Shown: positions 1 through 9,342, counted from the first letter of the stretch. The stretch: DNA of 64,000 nt from Phytopseudomonas straminea (GCF_900112645.1 NZ_FOMO01000007.1:1-64000); one strand, 5' to 3'. A program made the numbers and translations. The notes: generated by a model not told the origin, from the letters alone.

Positions 1-126
1 AAACAATTTGGCTGTTAGACGGTTGAAGTCGACAGTAATGCCGAAGATTTGCGAGAACACGCAATACCAACTGACATCACATACCCAATTCGCTGCAGCG
101 GCTAAACCCCGAGGCAGCAACCAGTT
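1..126 (+). other. 23S-5S spacer of an rRNA operon
   Basis: AT-richer non-coding sequence directly upstream of the 5S rRNA. It is inferred to be the internal spacer between 23S and 5S; the 23S gene itself lies outside the window. No tRNA is seen in it. Confidence 0.7.
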
Positions 127-245
127 TGCTTGACGACCATAGAGCGTTGGAACCACCTGATCCCATCCCGAACTCAGTAGTGAAACGACGCATCGCCGAT
201 GGTAGTGTGGAGCTTCTCCATGTGAGAGTAGGTCATCGTCAAGCT
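127..245 (+). rRNA. rrf: 5S ribosomal RNA
   Basis: About 119 nt that starts TGCTTGACGACCATAGAGCG and ends GAGAGTAGGTCATCGTCAAGC; the ends pair to form helix I. The internal CCGAACTCAGTAGTGAAACGA block is the conserved 5S core. It matches the Pseudomonas 5S consensus as I remember it. It is the last gene of an rRNA operon that enters from the left, and an intrinsic terminator follows within 10 nt. Confidence 0.96.
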
Positions 246-251
246 TCTATA

Positions 252-291
252 AGAAACCCCAGATCTCGACAGAGGTCTGGGGTTTCGTCTT
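252..291 (+). terminator. rRNA operon intrinsic terminator
   Basis: AAACCCCAGA (254-263) pairs with TCTGGGGTTT (276-285) around a 12-nt loop, followed by a T-rich run. It sits just after 5S and is the expected end of the rrn transcript. Confidence 0.9.
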
Positions 292-527
292 TTCGGGCCG
301 GGAAATTCGAAGGCTAATGCACAGTGCGCCAGCCAGGCGGCCAGAGCGCACGCTGACCTGGGTTTCGCTTCGCTCTACCGCAGGCTACGGAAGAAATAGC
401 GGTATCGGGGCAGAGCCGGTTAGCGAGGTAACACTCGGGTAATGTTTGTCGCTCAGATAATCGGTATAACTGTGCGTTGCTTTCAGGGTCTCATTTAGAA
501 TGGTCGGTATTTTCGAGAACTCCATCT

Positions 528-1187
528 ATGCCCGAGTCGGCCGCTCAACAGTCATTAGCTGAAGTACCTCTGACGGAATTGGTCGCCTGCCACGAATGCG
601 ATCTGCTGATGCGTCGGCCTGTGATTAGCGATGGTGAGCGCGTCGAGTGCCCGCGCTGTGGCTATGAACTCTACAGCCACCGCCCCAAAGTGATACGCCG
701 GAGCCTGGCGCTGGTCTTGGCTGCATTGCTTCTCTACGTACCGGCCAACTTCCTGCCCATCATGCAGATGACCATGCTCGGGCAGAGCTCCCACGACACG
801 GTATGGAGCGGTGTGCTAGGGCTGTATGACGCCGGCATGCAGAGCATCGCCGTAGTGGTGTTTCTGTGCAGCATGGCAGTTCCACTGCTCAAATTGCTAT
901 GCCAACTCTTGGTGCTGCTGAGTATCTGCCTGAAGGTCGGTCGGGGTTACGGGTTTCTGCTGTACCGCATTTATCACCATATGCGTGAATGGGGCATGCT
1001 CGAGGTCTACCTGATCGGCATTCTGGTTTCCATCGTCAAGCTAGCGGATATCGCCGAGTTGTCCGTTGGCTTCGGGCTGTTCTGCTTCATTGCGCTGCTT
1101 TTAGTGCAGGTCTGGCTGGAGGTGACCATGTCGCCCCACCAGATCTGGGAAGCGCTGGCCGGGGAGGACGCCCGTGCGCGCCATTGA
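528..1187 (+). CDS. PqiA/LetA-family membrane protein, first half-unit
   Basis: 219-residue inner-membrane protein of the paraquat-inducible protein A family. The N-terminus has two Cys pairs (CHEC and CPRCG, about 20 residues apart) that look like a zinc ribbon, followed by about four hydrophobic segments. E. coli PqiA and LetA carry two such modules in one chain of about 420 residues; here each module is a separate gene, and the second overlaps this one by 14 nt. PqiA/LetA proteins partner MCE proteins in lipid movement between the membranes. The ATG at 528 is chosen because it starts just before the conserved region; a TTG 51 nt upstream is in frame but adds an unusual leader. Confidence 0.85.
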   Translation: MPESAAQQSLAEVPLTELVACHECDLLMRRPVISDGERVECPRCGYELYSHRPKVIRRSLALVLAALLLYVPANFLPIMQMTMLGQSSHDTVWSGVLGLYDAGMQSIAVVVFLCSMAVPLLKLLCQLLVLLSICLKVGRGYGFLLYRIYHHMREWGMLEVYLIGILVSIVKLADIAELSVGFGLFCFIALLLVQVWLEVTMSPHQIWEALAGEDARARH

Positions 1188-1797
1188 TGCCGGCCTGATC
1201 ATCTGCCACGAATGCCACCAGCTCAATCGCCATGAGCCCGAGCTCAAGCGGCAGTTCTGCTCCCGGTGTGGTGGGCGCATTCACGAGCGTCGGCCCAATA
1301 GCCTGGCCCGCACCTGGGCGCTGCTGATCACCGCGGCAATTCTCTATATTCCCGCGAACGTGCTGCCGATCATGACGGTCAATTCCTTCGGCAAAGGGGC
1401 GCCCGACACCATCATGTCCGGGGTGATCACGCTGGTCGACAATGGCATGCTGCCGATCGCCATCGTGGTGTTCGTCGCCAGCATTCTGGTGCCGACCTTC
1501 AAGCTGGTGGGCATCGGCCTTTTACTGTATTCGGTGCAACGACATCAGCCGATGTCGGCTCGCCAACGCATCTTGATGTACCGCTTCATCGAATGGATCG
1601 GACGCTGGTCCATGCTAGATATCTTCGTCATCGCCATTCTCGTGGCAGTGGTGCGGTTCGGCAGTCTGGCCAGCGTCGAACCGGGTGTGGGAGCGGTGGC
1701 TTTCGCCAGTGTGGTGATTCTCACCATGTTGGCAGCACTTACCTTCGACCCACGGTTGATTTGGGATAACACGGAATCGGATGACGACCATGAATGA
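1174..1797 (+). CDS. PqiA/LetA-family membrane protein, second half-unit
   Basis: 207 residues. It has an N-terminal zinc-ribbon-like CHEC...CSRCG motif, then a membrane region whose first helix ends in YIPANVLPIM, very like YVPANFLPIM in the preceding gene. The two are therefore duplicated modules of the PqiA family. The start is GTG at 1174, with GGGGAGGA about 6 nt upstream. It overlaps both the previous gene and pqiB, so the three are clearly one operon. Inferred role: inner-membrane component that feeds the MCE tunnel encoded next. Confidence 0.85.
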   Translation: MRAIDAGLIICHECHQLNRHEPELKRQFCSRCGGRIHERRPNSLARTWALLITAAILYIPANVLPIMTVNSFGKGAPDTIMSGVITLVDNGMLPIAIVVFVASILVPTFKLVGIGLLLYSVQRHQPMSARQRILMYRFIEWIGRWSMLDIFVIAILVAVVRFGSLASVEPGVGAVAFASVVILTMLAALTFDPRLIWDNTESDDDHE

Positions 1798-4087
1798 TCT
1801 GCCCACCGCCAGGACGCGTCCGGCCTCCAACTGGTCTGCCATATGGGTACTGCCGTTGATCGCGCTGCTGATCGGTGGCTGGCTGGCCTGGCGCGCCTAT
1901 AGCGAAGCGGGCATCGAGATCCAAGTGGTGTTCGCCAGCGGCGAGGGCATTGAGGCTGGCAAGACCGAGGTGGTCTACAAGGGTATGTCGATCGGTAAGG
2001 TCACCAGCCTGACCCTGGACAAGAGTGACAAGCAGCGTGGGGTAATCGCCACGCTGGAGATGAACAAGGATATCGAGCCTCAGCTGCGTACCGGCACCCG
2101 CTTCTGGCTGGTCAAGCCGAGCGTTAGCCTGGCCGGTATCACTGGGTTGGAGACCCTGGTTTCCGGCAATTACATTGCCTTCAGCCCGGGCGCTGGTGAA
2201 CCGGCCTATGACTTCCAGGCTCTGGCCCAGGCGCCACCTTTGTCCGATGAGCAACCCGGTTTGCACCTGACGCTGAAGGCCGAGCGGCTGGGCTCGTTGA
2301 ACCGCGACAGCCCGGTGTTCTTCAAGCAGATCCAGGTAGGCCGTGTGAAGGATTACAAGCTCGCCGACGATCAGGCGTCGGTTGAGGTGAAGATATTCAT
2401 CGAACCGGCCTATGCCCATCTGGTGCGCAAACACACGCGCTTCTGGAATGCCAGCGGGATCAGCGTCGACGCCGATTTCTCGGGGGTGAAAGTTCGTAGT
2501 GAGTCCCTGACCAGCCTCGTGGCTGGCGGCATTGCCTTCGCTACGCCGGAGCATCGCAAGGACAGTCCGCCAACCGATCCCAGCAAACCCTTCCGTCTTT
2601 ATGAAGACTTCGATGCGGCCCAGGCCGGCATCAAGGCTGTGGTCAAACTCACCGATTTCGAGGGCCTGCAGGCCGGGCGTACGCCGGTCATGTACAAGGG
2701 TATCCAGGCCGGTGTGCTAAAGACTCTCAAGGTCGATCCGGATCTGAAGAGTGCCACCGCCGAACTGGCCATGGACCCGATGGCCGAGGACTATCTGGTC
2801 GAAGGCAGCCAGTTCTGGGTGGTCAAACCGTCGATTTCCCTGGCCGGCATCACCGGGCTGGAGGCGCTGGTCAAGGGCAACTACATCGCCGTTCGCCCCG
2901 GTGAACTGGGCGGCCCGCCACGCCGTGATTTCGTCGCCCGAGCCAAGGCGCCGCCGCTGGATCTCGGTGCCGAAGGCCTGCATCTGGTGCTGTTCAGCGA
3001 CACGCTCGGTTCGGTGGACGTCGGCAGCCCGATTCTTTACCGGCAGATGAAGGTCGGTTCGGTGCAGAGCTTCCAGCTCGCTCGCGATAACAAGCAGGTG
3101 GTGCTGGGCGTGCACATCGAGCCTGAATATGCCGGGTTGGTGAACCGTACCACGCGCTTCTGGAACGTCAGCGGCATCACCCTCAAGGGTGGTTTGTCCG
3201 GTATCGAGGTGAAGAGCGAGTCGCTGCAGACGCTGCTGTCTGGCGGCATCGCTTTCGAGACCGATGACCTCAAGGCGCCCGCCGATGCCAAGCGCGTGCA
3301 GCGCTTCAACCTTTACGCCGACCGCGAAGCGTCGCTCAAGAGCGGCGATGAGCTGAGCATTCGCGTGGAACGCGGTGACGGCCTCTCGCCTGGCACCGAG
3401 ATTCGCTACAAGGGCCTGCAGGTTGGCAAGATCGAGCGGGTCGAACTGACCGGTGATTTGCAGGCGGTGATGCTGCATGGCCGTATCACCACCGCAGCAC
3501 AGCAGGTGCTGCGGCCCGGCTCGCGCTTCTGGGTGGTCAAGCCCGAGATCGGCCTGACTGGCGCCGCCAACCTGGACACCCTGATTGGCGGGCAGTACAT
3601 CGAGGTGCAGCCATCCAGCCAGGGCAGCGGCCGGCAGACCGACTTCGTGGCGCTCAAGCAGGCGCCCGAGCAGGTGGTCGAAGAACCGGGCCTGCGTCTG
3701 GTGCTCAGTGCGCCGCGCCGCGGCTCTCTGAAAGCGGGCTCGCCGGTGACCTACCGAGAGATTCAGGTCGGCAAGGTCACCGGCTACGAGCTCGGCGCCA
3801 CGGCCGACCGGGTACTGATCCATATCCTTGTCGAGCCTCGTTATGCCGCGCTGGTGCACACCGGCACGCGCTTCTGGAACAGCTCCGGGTTCGGTGTGGA
3901 CTTCGGCCTGTTCAAAGGCGTACAGGTGCGCACCGAGTCGGTGGAAACCCTGGTCGCTGGCGGCGTGGCCTTCGCTACACCCGAGCCGACCGGCAATGCC
4001 GCAGTACCAGGCCAGACCTTCGCATTGTTCGATGAGGCGCAGCCGGAGTGGTTGCAGTGGGCGCCGAAAATCGCCTTGCCCAAGTGA
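1781..4087 (+). CDS. pqiB: PqiB/LetB-like MCE tunnel protein (six MCE repeats)
   Basis: 768 residues. One N-terminal membrane helix (about 18-38) anchors a periplasmic chain of six MCE (mammalian cell entry) repeats, roughly at 45-135, 160-250, 283-375, 400-490, 525-615 and 640-735. Repeats 1, 3 and 5 carry an (R/Y)YKG-type motif and RFW(L/V)VKP; repeats 2, 4 and 6 carry TRFWN. E. coli PqiB has three MCE domains and LetB seven, each forming hexameric rings stacked into a lipid tunnel. This protein lies between them and is about 220 residues longer than E. coli PqiB. ATG 1781 and ATG 1790 are both possible starts. It is the last gene of the operon, before a bidirectional terminator. Confidence 0.88.
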   Translation: MTTMNDLPTARTRPASNWSAIWVLPLIALLIGGWLAWRAYSEAGIEIQVVFASGEGIEAGKTEVVYKGMSIGKVTSLTLDKSDKQRGVIATLEMNKDIEPQLRTGTRFWLVKPSVSLAGITGLETLVSGNYIAFSPGAGEPAYDFQALAQAPPLSDEQPGLHLTLKAERLGSLNRDSPVFFKQIQVGRVKDYKLADDQASVEVKIFIEPAYAHLVRKHTRFWNASGISVDADFSGVKVRSESLTSLVAGGIAFATPEHRKDSPPTDPSKPFRLYEDFDAAQAGIKAVVKLTDFEGLQAGRTPVMYKGIQAGVLKTLKVDPDLKSATAELAMDPMAEDYLVEGSQFWVVKPSISLAGITGLEALVKGNYIAVRPGELGGPPRRDFVARAKAPPLDLGAEGLHLVLFSDTLGSVDVGSPILYRQMKVGSVQSFQLARDNKQVVLGVHIEPEYAGLVNRTTRFWNVSGITLKGGLSGIEVKSESLQTLLSGGIAFETDDLKAPADAKRVQRFNLYADREASLKSGDELSIRVERGDGLSPGTEIRYKGLQVGKIERVELTGDLQAVMLHGRITTAAQQVLRPGSRFWVVKPEIGLTGAANLDTLIGGQYIEVQPSSQGSGRQTDFVALKQAPEQVVEEPGLRLVLSAPRRGSLKAGSPVTYREIQVGKVTGYELGATADRVLIHILVEPRYAALVHTGTRFWNSSGFGVDFGLFKGVQVRTESVETLVAGGVAFATPEPTGNAAVPGQTFALFDEAQPEWLQWAPKIALPK

Positions 4088-4146
4088 AGGCAGCTGCGCG
4101 TCGGCCCAGCGGCGTTAAAAGCGCTCGCTAGCTGTATGCAGAAACG

Positions 4147-4175
4147 AAAAGGCCCGCGTACTCCGCGGGCCTTTT
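4147..4175. terminator. Bidirectional terminator between pqiB and mksB
   Basis: AAAAGGCCCGCG (4147-4158), 5-nt loop, CGCGGGCCTTTT (4164-4175). The flanking A and T runs make it work for both converging transcripts. Confidence 0.9.
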
Positions 4176-4192
4176 GCGTTACAGGGATAGGA

Positions 4193-7027
4193 TCACGCCA
4201 GTTCGGCTGCATCCTGTTCACTGCTGGCAGGTGTTGCAGCCTGCTCGCGGCGCTTGATGTATTTCCAGTCCGCTTCGTCGATGTAGATGCCGTTGGGGCC
4301 GCTGCCGCCTTCCAGGTCGATGGCCACGGTGGCCGAGACCTGAGGTTTCACCGAGGCGAGGATCGGTACGAAGCCGAGCTGCAGGCTGGTTTCGATCAGC
4401 GCCTGCTGGTTGCGCTCATCGATGTCCGCCGCCTCGTCAAGGTAGTAGGGCAGGCGCACTCGGCCAGCCAGGTCGCGGTCCATCAGGTGCAGCAGCAGGT
4501 ACATGTTGGTCAGCGCCTTAATGGTCATCGTTGTGCCGTTGGAGGCGGCGCCGTCGATGTCGGTGTGAATCACCGGCTGGCCATGCACCTTGGTGATCTC
4601 GAAGGCCAGCTCGAACAGATCCTTGAGGCCCAGCTGGTTGCCGTTGGCGGCGACCAGGCGCGACAGATAATCCTTGGCTTCTTCGTTCTTGGCGTCCTGC
4701 TCGGCGTTCTGGGTCAGGTCGAACACCGACAGGGTTTCGCCTTCCTCGTACTGGCCGGCGCTGTGGATGATCTGGTCGATATGCCGCAGGGCTTCCTTGT
4801 TCGGTGCCAGCACGATGCGGAAACTCTGCAGGTTGGAGACCTGGCGCTTGTTGATCTCGCGGTTGAACAGCGCCAATTGGTGCTCGAGGTTGTCGTAGTC
4901 GCTGCGGATGTTGCGCAGGGTACGGGCAATGTCGGTGACCGCTGCGCGGCGCGCCTTGGCGAGCGTCAGGGCTTCGTCCTGACGGTGCGCGTAGGCGTTG
5001 ACCAGCAGTTGCAGGCGGCGCTCCATGTCGTCTTCGCTGTCGAACTTGGCGACGCCCTTCAGGCGCACCTGGGCGTACAGCGCCTCGATCTGCCCGTCTA
5101 CGCGCTGCAGGCCCTGCCAGGTGTCCTGGTAGTCGCCCAGCAGCGGCAGCAGGTTGTCCAGGGAGTCGTCGACCGGCTCCATGTACGGCGTACCGAACGG
5201 CAGCTCGGCGGGCAGCAGCTGGCGACGGCGCAGGGCATCTTCGAGGGTGCGTTCCTTGGCCTCCAGGTCGGCGATCTGCCGGCCGACCAGTTGCAGCTTG
5301 GCGGACAGTTGCTGCACACGTTCGGTAAAGGCGTCACTGGCGCGCTTGAGCTCGTCCTGAGCGGCTTCCAGCTGGGCGAGTTTCTCCAGCTTGCCTGCCT
5401 CCTCGGCGGCCAGGGTCTGGCTCTTGCGGAAGTCTTCCAGGGCCTTCTGGGCATCCAGTACCGCCTGGTACAGCTGCTCGGCCTGGGCCTTGCTGGCGGC
5501 GCGGTCGGCGGCGACCGATTGCTGGGTCTTGAGCTGCTTGAGCTCGCGGTCGAGACGATCCTTCTGGTCGCGCAGGGCTGCGCGGTCGGCCAGGGCCTGC
5601 AGGGCCGGCGGCTCGATATGGGACAGGTCGATATCCAGGCCGGGCACCTGGAAGCGCTCGCCCTTGAAGCCGTCGAGGATGGCTTCCAGGGATTTCACCC
5701 ACAGGTCGCCCTCGTCGAGCTGGATGCCTTTCTCGCCTAGCGGCAGGCTGAACAGCTGACCGTTGAACAGACGCATCAGGCGATCGACATCGGCCTGGGA
5801 GAACTCTTCGCGCAGGCGCGAGTAGCTGTTGTTGTCGGCGTGGTCGAGCTGCTGCTTGACCGACTTGAGGCGTTTTTCCAGGTCGCGCAGGCGCTCATCC
5901 AGGTCTTCGCTGGAGAACTGACGGGACTGCGCCAGGGCGCCAGCCAGTTCGTCGTGGGCGTCCTTGGCGGCCAGCAGCTGGGCTTCCAGGACCTTGACGT
6001 CGTCGACCAGGGCAAAGCGGTTCTTCAGTACCGCCAGCTCGCCCAGCCAGCGCTGGATCTCGCTGATCTCGCGCTCCATGCGCATAAGTTCCTGGGTACC
6101 GCCGCGCTGATCGTTCTGCAGGCTGTCTTGCTCGTTGCGGTAGTGCTCGGCCTGGATGACCAGTTCTTCCTTGCGGGCATCGGCGTAGTCGTGCCAGGTG
6201 CCCAGCAGGTTGTCGAGCAGCGGCGACAGGCGATGCAGCTTGCCGCGCAGTTGTTCGCGCTGGGTGACGCCGGATGCCAGGGCTTCGATCAAGGGGCCGG
6301 CAGTGACCAGGGCCTGGTAGTCCTGCTCCATGCGGCGCACGTCGCGGAAGGCTTCCTCGGTGGCGGCGATGTAATCGACGCTGCCCGAACGCAGGCTGTG
6401 CTCGAAGGCATCGAGGAACAACTGCTTGAGCTTCGCTGCGGTGATCTCGCGCATATGCAGGAGGTTGATGAACAGGGCGCGGAAGGTCTTCAGGCTCTGC
6501 TCGCTGGTCGAGCGCAGCGGGATCAGGGTCAGGTCCAGCGGGATGCTGGTGTGGCCGCCGACCAGCAGGCGACGCAGTTCGTCGGGCTTGAGCTCGTAGG
6601 CGGTGATGCCAGCCTGGCCGAGGTTCTTGAACAGCTCGCGTTGGCGCAGACAGGTGCCGTTGTGCTGGTAGTGATCCAGGTCCAGCTCGCCCTGGTAGGC
6701 GAAGAACTGGTGGCCGAAACCGCCGCCCGGGCCGCGACCGGCCACGCCGATCACATGGGGGCCGTGGGGCAGGGCGACTTCGACGAGGATGTAACTGGTG
6801 TCGGTGGCGAAGTAGAACTTGCGCGACTGCTCCAGGCTGTACTTGCCGAAGCTCATATCCGACATCCGCGCCAGGATCGGGAACTGCAGCGCGTTGATCG
6901 ACGCCGACTTGCCGAGGTTGTTTGCGCCGTACACCGACAGCGGGTTCTCCAGCGGGAACAGGCCGAGGCTGTAGCCGGCGGTGTTGAGCAGGGCGAAGCG
7001 GCGGATGCCGTAGCGTTCCTGGGTCAT
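4193..7027 (-). CDS. mksB: MksB, SMC-like ATPase of the MksBEF condensin
   Basis: 944 residues. The N-terminal head has Walker A GANNLGKS at 34-41. Long charged, heptad-like stretches from about 270 to 720 are consistent with coiled-coil arms. The C-terminal head has Walker B LPYYLDEAADID. That makes it a MukB-type SMC ATPase with shorter arms than MukB (about 1,480 residues). MksBEF is the second condensin of pseudomonads and works in chromosome organisation and segregation; the related JetABCD/Wadjet systems use an added nuclease against plasmids. The ATG overlaps the mksE stop by 4 nt, so it is co-translated as the last gene of mksF-mksE-mksB. No mksG/jetD gene follows. Confidence 0.9.
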   Translation of the reverse strand: MTQERYGIRRFALLNTAGYSLGLFPLENPLSVYGANNLGKSASINALQFPILARMSDMSFGKYSLEQSRKFYFATDTSYILVEVALPHGPHVIGVAGRGPGGGFGHQFFAYQGELDLDHYQHNGTCLRQRELFKNLGQAGITAYELKPDELRRLLVGGHTSIPLDLTLIPLRSTSEQSLKTFRALFINLLHMREITAAKLKQLFLDAFEHSLRSGSVDYIAATEEAFRDVRRMEQDYQALVTAGPLIEALASGVTQREQLRGKLHRLSPLLDNLLGTWHDYADARKEELVIQAEHYRNEQDSLQNDQRGGTQELMRMEREISEIQRWLGELAVLKNRFALVDDVKVLEAQLLAAKDAHDELAGALAQSRQFSSEDLDERLRDLEKRLKSVKQQLDHADNNSYSRLREEFSQADVDRLMRLFNGQLFSLPLGEKGIQLDEGDLWVKSLEAILDGFKGERFQVPGLDIDLSHIEPPALQALADRAALRDQKDRLDRELKQLKTQQSVAADRAASKAQAEQLYQAVLDAQKALEDFRKSQTLAAEEAGKLEKLAQLEAAQDELKRASDAFTERVQQLSAKLQLVGRQIADLEAKERTLEDALRRRQLLPAELPFGTPYMEPVDDSLDNLLPLLGDYQDTWQGLQRVDGQIEALYAQVRLKGVAKFDSEDDMERRLQLLVNAYAHRQDEALTLAKARRAAVTDIARTLRNIRSDYDNLEHQLALFNREINKRQVSNLQSFRIVLAPNKEALRHIDQIIHSAGQYEEGETLSVFDLTQNAEQDAKNEEAKDYLSRLVAANGNQLGLKDLFELAFEITKVHGQPVIHTDIDGAASNGTTMTIKALTNMYLLLHLMDRDLAGRVRLPYYLDEAADIDERNQQALIETSLQLGFVPILASVKPQVSATVAIDLEGGSGPNGIYIDEADWKYIKRREQAATPASSEQDAAELA

Positions 7028-7719
7028 GCGTCTTGCTCCTGTGCGGCGCGCTCTTCGGCCATGGCGCGGGCCATGGCGTCTTCTTCGGATTCTTCTGCAG
7101 CGTCGTCGAGGGTGATGATCGGGTCACCACTGTCGTCGTCTATCAGCACCGGTGCCGGCAGCGGCAGGTCGGTACTGTGCAGGCTGGCGGCCAGGTCGCG
7201 GTCGTGCTGCACCGCCAGGCATACGTCGAGGAAGCGGTGCATCGGCGGCAGGAAGCGGTACACGCCGTTGCTGTCTTCGGCGAAGCCAAGCTGGGTTAGG
7301 CGGCGGATGACCTTGTCTTCGAGCTCTTCATGGGTAGTGACTTCGGCCTGCAGGAACAGGTCGCGGTACTTGTCGAGCAGTGCCGGCAGCTCGTCGCGGC
7401 CGATGGTGCCGCCGTCGAGCACGGAGAGTGGGTCACGCCCCTGGTCGGCTAAATGCTCGACCAGGATGAAGGTGAACAGCGCCAGGCGCTGGGCGGTCTT
7501 GTTGACCTGGGGCGCGGCCTGCTCGGGCACGAAGTAATAGAAGCCACGCGGGTCGCAGACCAGCTCGAAGCCCAAGGCGCGAAACAGTGCGCGATACTGA
7601 TCCTGCATGCTGGACAGCTGGGCGTAGCACTCGGGCTCGCTGCGCGAGATGTGGTAACCCTTGAACAGGTCGCGGAACGCGGCCGCTAGCTGGGTCATTT
7701 CTTTCAGGTCGATATTCAT
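7024..7719 (-). CDS. mksE: MksE, accessory subunit of the MksBEF condensin
   Basis: 231 residues of the MukE-like/DUF4194 type: an acidic winged-helix protein with motifs such as GFYYFVPEQ and an acidic tail (DEESEEDAMARAM-like). It should bind the kleisin MksF and the MksB heads. The start at 7719 gives MNIDLKEMTQLAA; upstream extensions run through a palindromic spacer and are not protein-like. It lies between mksF and mksB and overlaps mksB by 4 nt. Confidence 0.87.
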   Translation of the reverse strand: MNIDLKEMTQLAAAFRDLFKGYHISRSEPECYAQLSSMQDQYRALFRALGFELVCDPRGFYYFVPEQAAPQVNKTAQRLALFTFILVEHLADQGRDPLSVLDGGTIGRDELPALLDKYRDLFLQAEVTTHEELEDKVIRRLTQLGFAEDSNGVYRFLPPMHRFLDVCLAVQHDRDLAASLHSTDLPLPAPVLIDDDSGDPIITLDDAAEESEEDAMARAMAEERAAQEQDA

Positions 7720-7736
7720 AGGTGATGCTCTTTGGC

Positions 7737-7758
7737 AGTTGCAGCCGTGGCTGCAACT
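7737..7758. repeat. Near-perfect palindrome in the mksF-mksE spacer
   Basis: AGTTGCAGCC (7737-7746) and its exact reverse complement (7749-7758) are separated by 2 nt. It has no U-run, so it is not a standard terminator. It lies 18 nt upstream of the mksE start on the minus strand and could be an mRNA processing or stability hairpin, or a protein-binding site. Confidence 0.6.
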
Positions 7759-7830
7759 GAAACGATTGGGCGGCCAATGGTGGACAGAAGAAGGCGTTGG
7801 CTGCGCGCCCCGGTCCACCCTACGCGGTAC

Positions 7831-9075
7831 TCAGCCATTGGGACGGCCCACCAGGGCATAGGAGCTGATGCTGATTTCGTGCTCGCGGGTCAGGTAGGTC
7901 TGGCGCTCCAGGCGGTCACGCTGGAAGCGCGACTCGCGCGACAGGCGCGAGAACCAGTACAGCAGCTCGTCGGTGGCGCCTTCGGGCTCCTGCTCCAGCA
8001 GCCAGGTCATCAGATCCGGCAGTGGCAGCGACTGCTCGCAACGGTCGATCATCTCCCGGGCGGTTTTCGGCGCACGCGGGTTGTCCCCCTTGCGCTTGCC
8101 GGTGGCTTTCGGGAAGTGGTTGGGCTTGGCCTCGAAGCGCGCCAGGGCATAGACGTAGGCCTCGACCTGGGATGCGCTGCCCAGGAAGTTGCTCTGCGGT
8201 CGGGTGAACAGCGGCATGGCGGCCTGCGGCACGGCGTCGATGCCTTTCTTGCGGATTACCGACAGGGCCAGCGCCGCACCACGGGTCACGGCGTTGTGGC
8301 GACGGGCTTCCTCGCGCAGCGGCAGCAGCAGTTCGCGGGCCTTGCGCAGGGTCAGCTGGGCGCTGGTCTGCATTTCCAGAATGCGTGCGTGGGTGCGCAG
8401 CAGCAGATCGTCGTCGACCAGTTGGCCGAGGCGCTGCTGTTCGCCAAGCAGCTTGAGCAGCACCTGCTCGACGCGGCGTACACCTTGCTCGAAGGCGCCA
8501 TCGGCGGCGACCAGCTGGATCATCGGCTCGACGTACTCGTCCCAGGTGGCGAGCACTTCGGCGTAACGCTGGCGCAGGGGAATCTGCCGGTCGCTGGTCT
8601 TGGCCCGCTCGGCCACGCCGATCAGCGCCTGCTCGTCGTTATTGAGCTTTTTCAACACATCGCGCACGCGCATGTCGAGCAGGCGCAGCTGGCGGGCCAG
8701 GTCGTTGCCGTCGCGCACTTCGAAGGCGTCCTGGATGTAGCCGGCCAGGCGCTCGAGGTGACGCAGGTAGGCTTCGATCTCCAGGCACAGGCCAAGGCGG
8801 TGCTCACGGCGCAGGTACGACAGGAAGTCGTGGATCTGCGCGTTGAGCTCGAAGCGGTTGGGGCTCTTGGCCACCGGCACCAGGATGTCCAGGCGGATCC
8901 ACTGGTCGAGCAGGGCGGTGACATCCACCGCCGTGCTTTGCGGTGGTAACTGGGCAGTCAGCTGGTTGCGCAGCTCCACCAGGCTCAGGGTGCCGGCATC
9001 GAAGCGTTCACCGAGCGGTTCGAGCAGGGCCCAGTGCTCGGCGAGGGCGCGCAATACGCGTTTGGGGTCGATCAT
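7831..9075 (-). CDS. mksF: MksF, kleisin-like subunit of the MksBEF condensin
   Basis: 414 residues, first gene of the mks operon. The helical N-terminus (VLRALAEHWALLEPL..., HDFLSYLRREHRLGL) and the ends-bridging architecture fit the MukF/MksF (JetA, DUF3375-type) family. These proteins dimerise and link the two SMC heads. The assignment rests on sequence character plus its position in front of mksE and mksB. A 111-bp spacer separates it from mksE. It is transcribed divergently from nspC across a 267-bp gap that must hold both promoters; I could not pick out convincing boxes there. Confidence 0.85.
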   Translation of the reverse strand: MIDPKRVLRALAEHWALLEPLGERFDAGTLSLVELRNQLTAQLPPQSTAVDVTALLDQWIRLDILVPVAKSPNRFELNAQIHDFLSYLRREHRLGLCLEIEAYLRHLERLAGYIQDAFEVRDGNDLARQLRLLDMRVRDVLKKLNNDEQALIGVAERAKTSDRQIPLRQRYAEVLATWDEYVEPMIQLVAADGAFEQGVRRVEQVLLKLLGEQQRLGQLVDDDLLLRTHARILEMQTSAQLTLRKARELLLPLREEARRHNAVTRGAALALSVIRKKGIDAVPQAAMPLFTRPQSNFLGSASQVEAYVYALARFEAKPNHFPKATGKRKGDNPRAPKTAREMIDRCEQSLPLPDLMTWLLEQEPEGATDELLYWFSRLSRESRFQRDRLERQTYLTREHEISISSYALVGRPNG

Positions 9076-9342
9076 CGCGGGACGGTCGCTCGCTTGCGAA
9101 AAAACGCCGATTGTACGGGAAAGCGGGCCACCCCTGCATTGTCACGCGGGCGTCATCGGCGAGCGGCATGCTCGGCGGCGAATCAACGGCTCATGGTGCG
9201 CAATACGCCATGAAATATCCGTAAATGGACAAAATTTGCTCAATGGCCTTTCGATCCTGGCGCGTTATCGGCACAATTCGCGTCCGCTTTTTTCAGGGGG
9301 CTGGCGGGCTCCTGTTGGCCGACCTTTATTACGGACTGCGCA

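Noticed and set aside
126..317. 63-codon open frame over the 5S rRNA
   Set aside because: It overlaps a clear rRNA gene and its terminator.
4136..5740. 534-codon open frame antisense to mksB
   Set aside because: It lies inside a confident gene, is rich in repetitive Gln/Leu/Val/Gly typical of the antisense of GC-rich coding DNA, and has no recognisable motif.
4193..9075. Full Wadjet (JetABCD) defence system
   Set aside because: Only the three condensin-like genes are present; the nuclease is not on either side.
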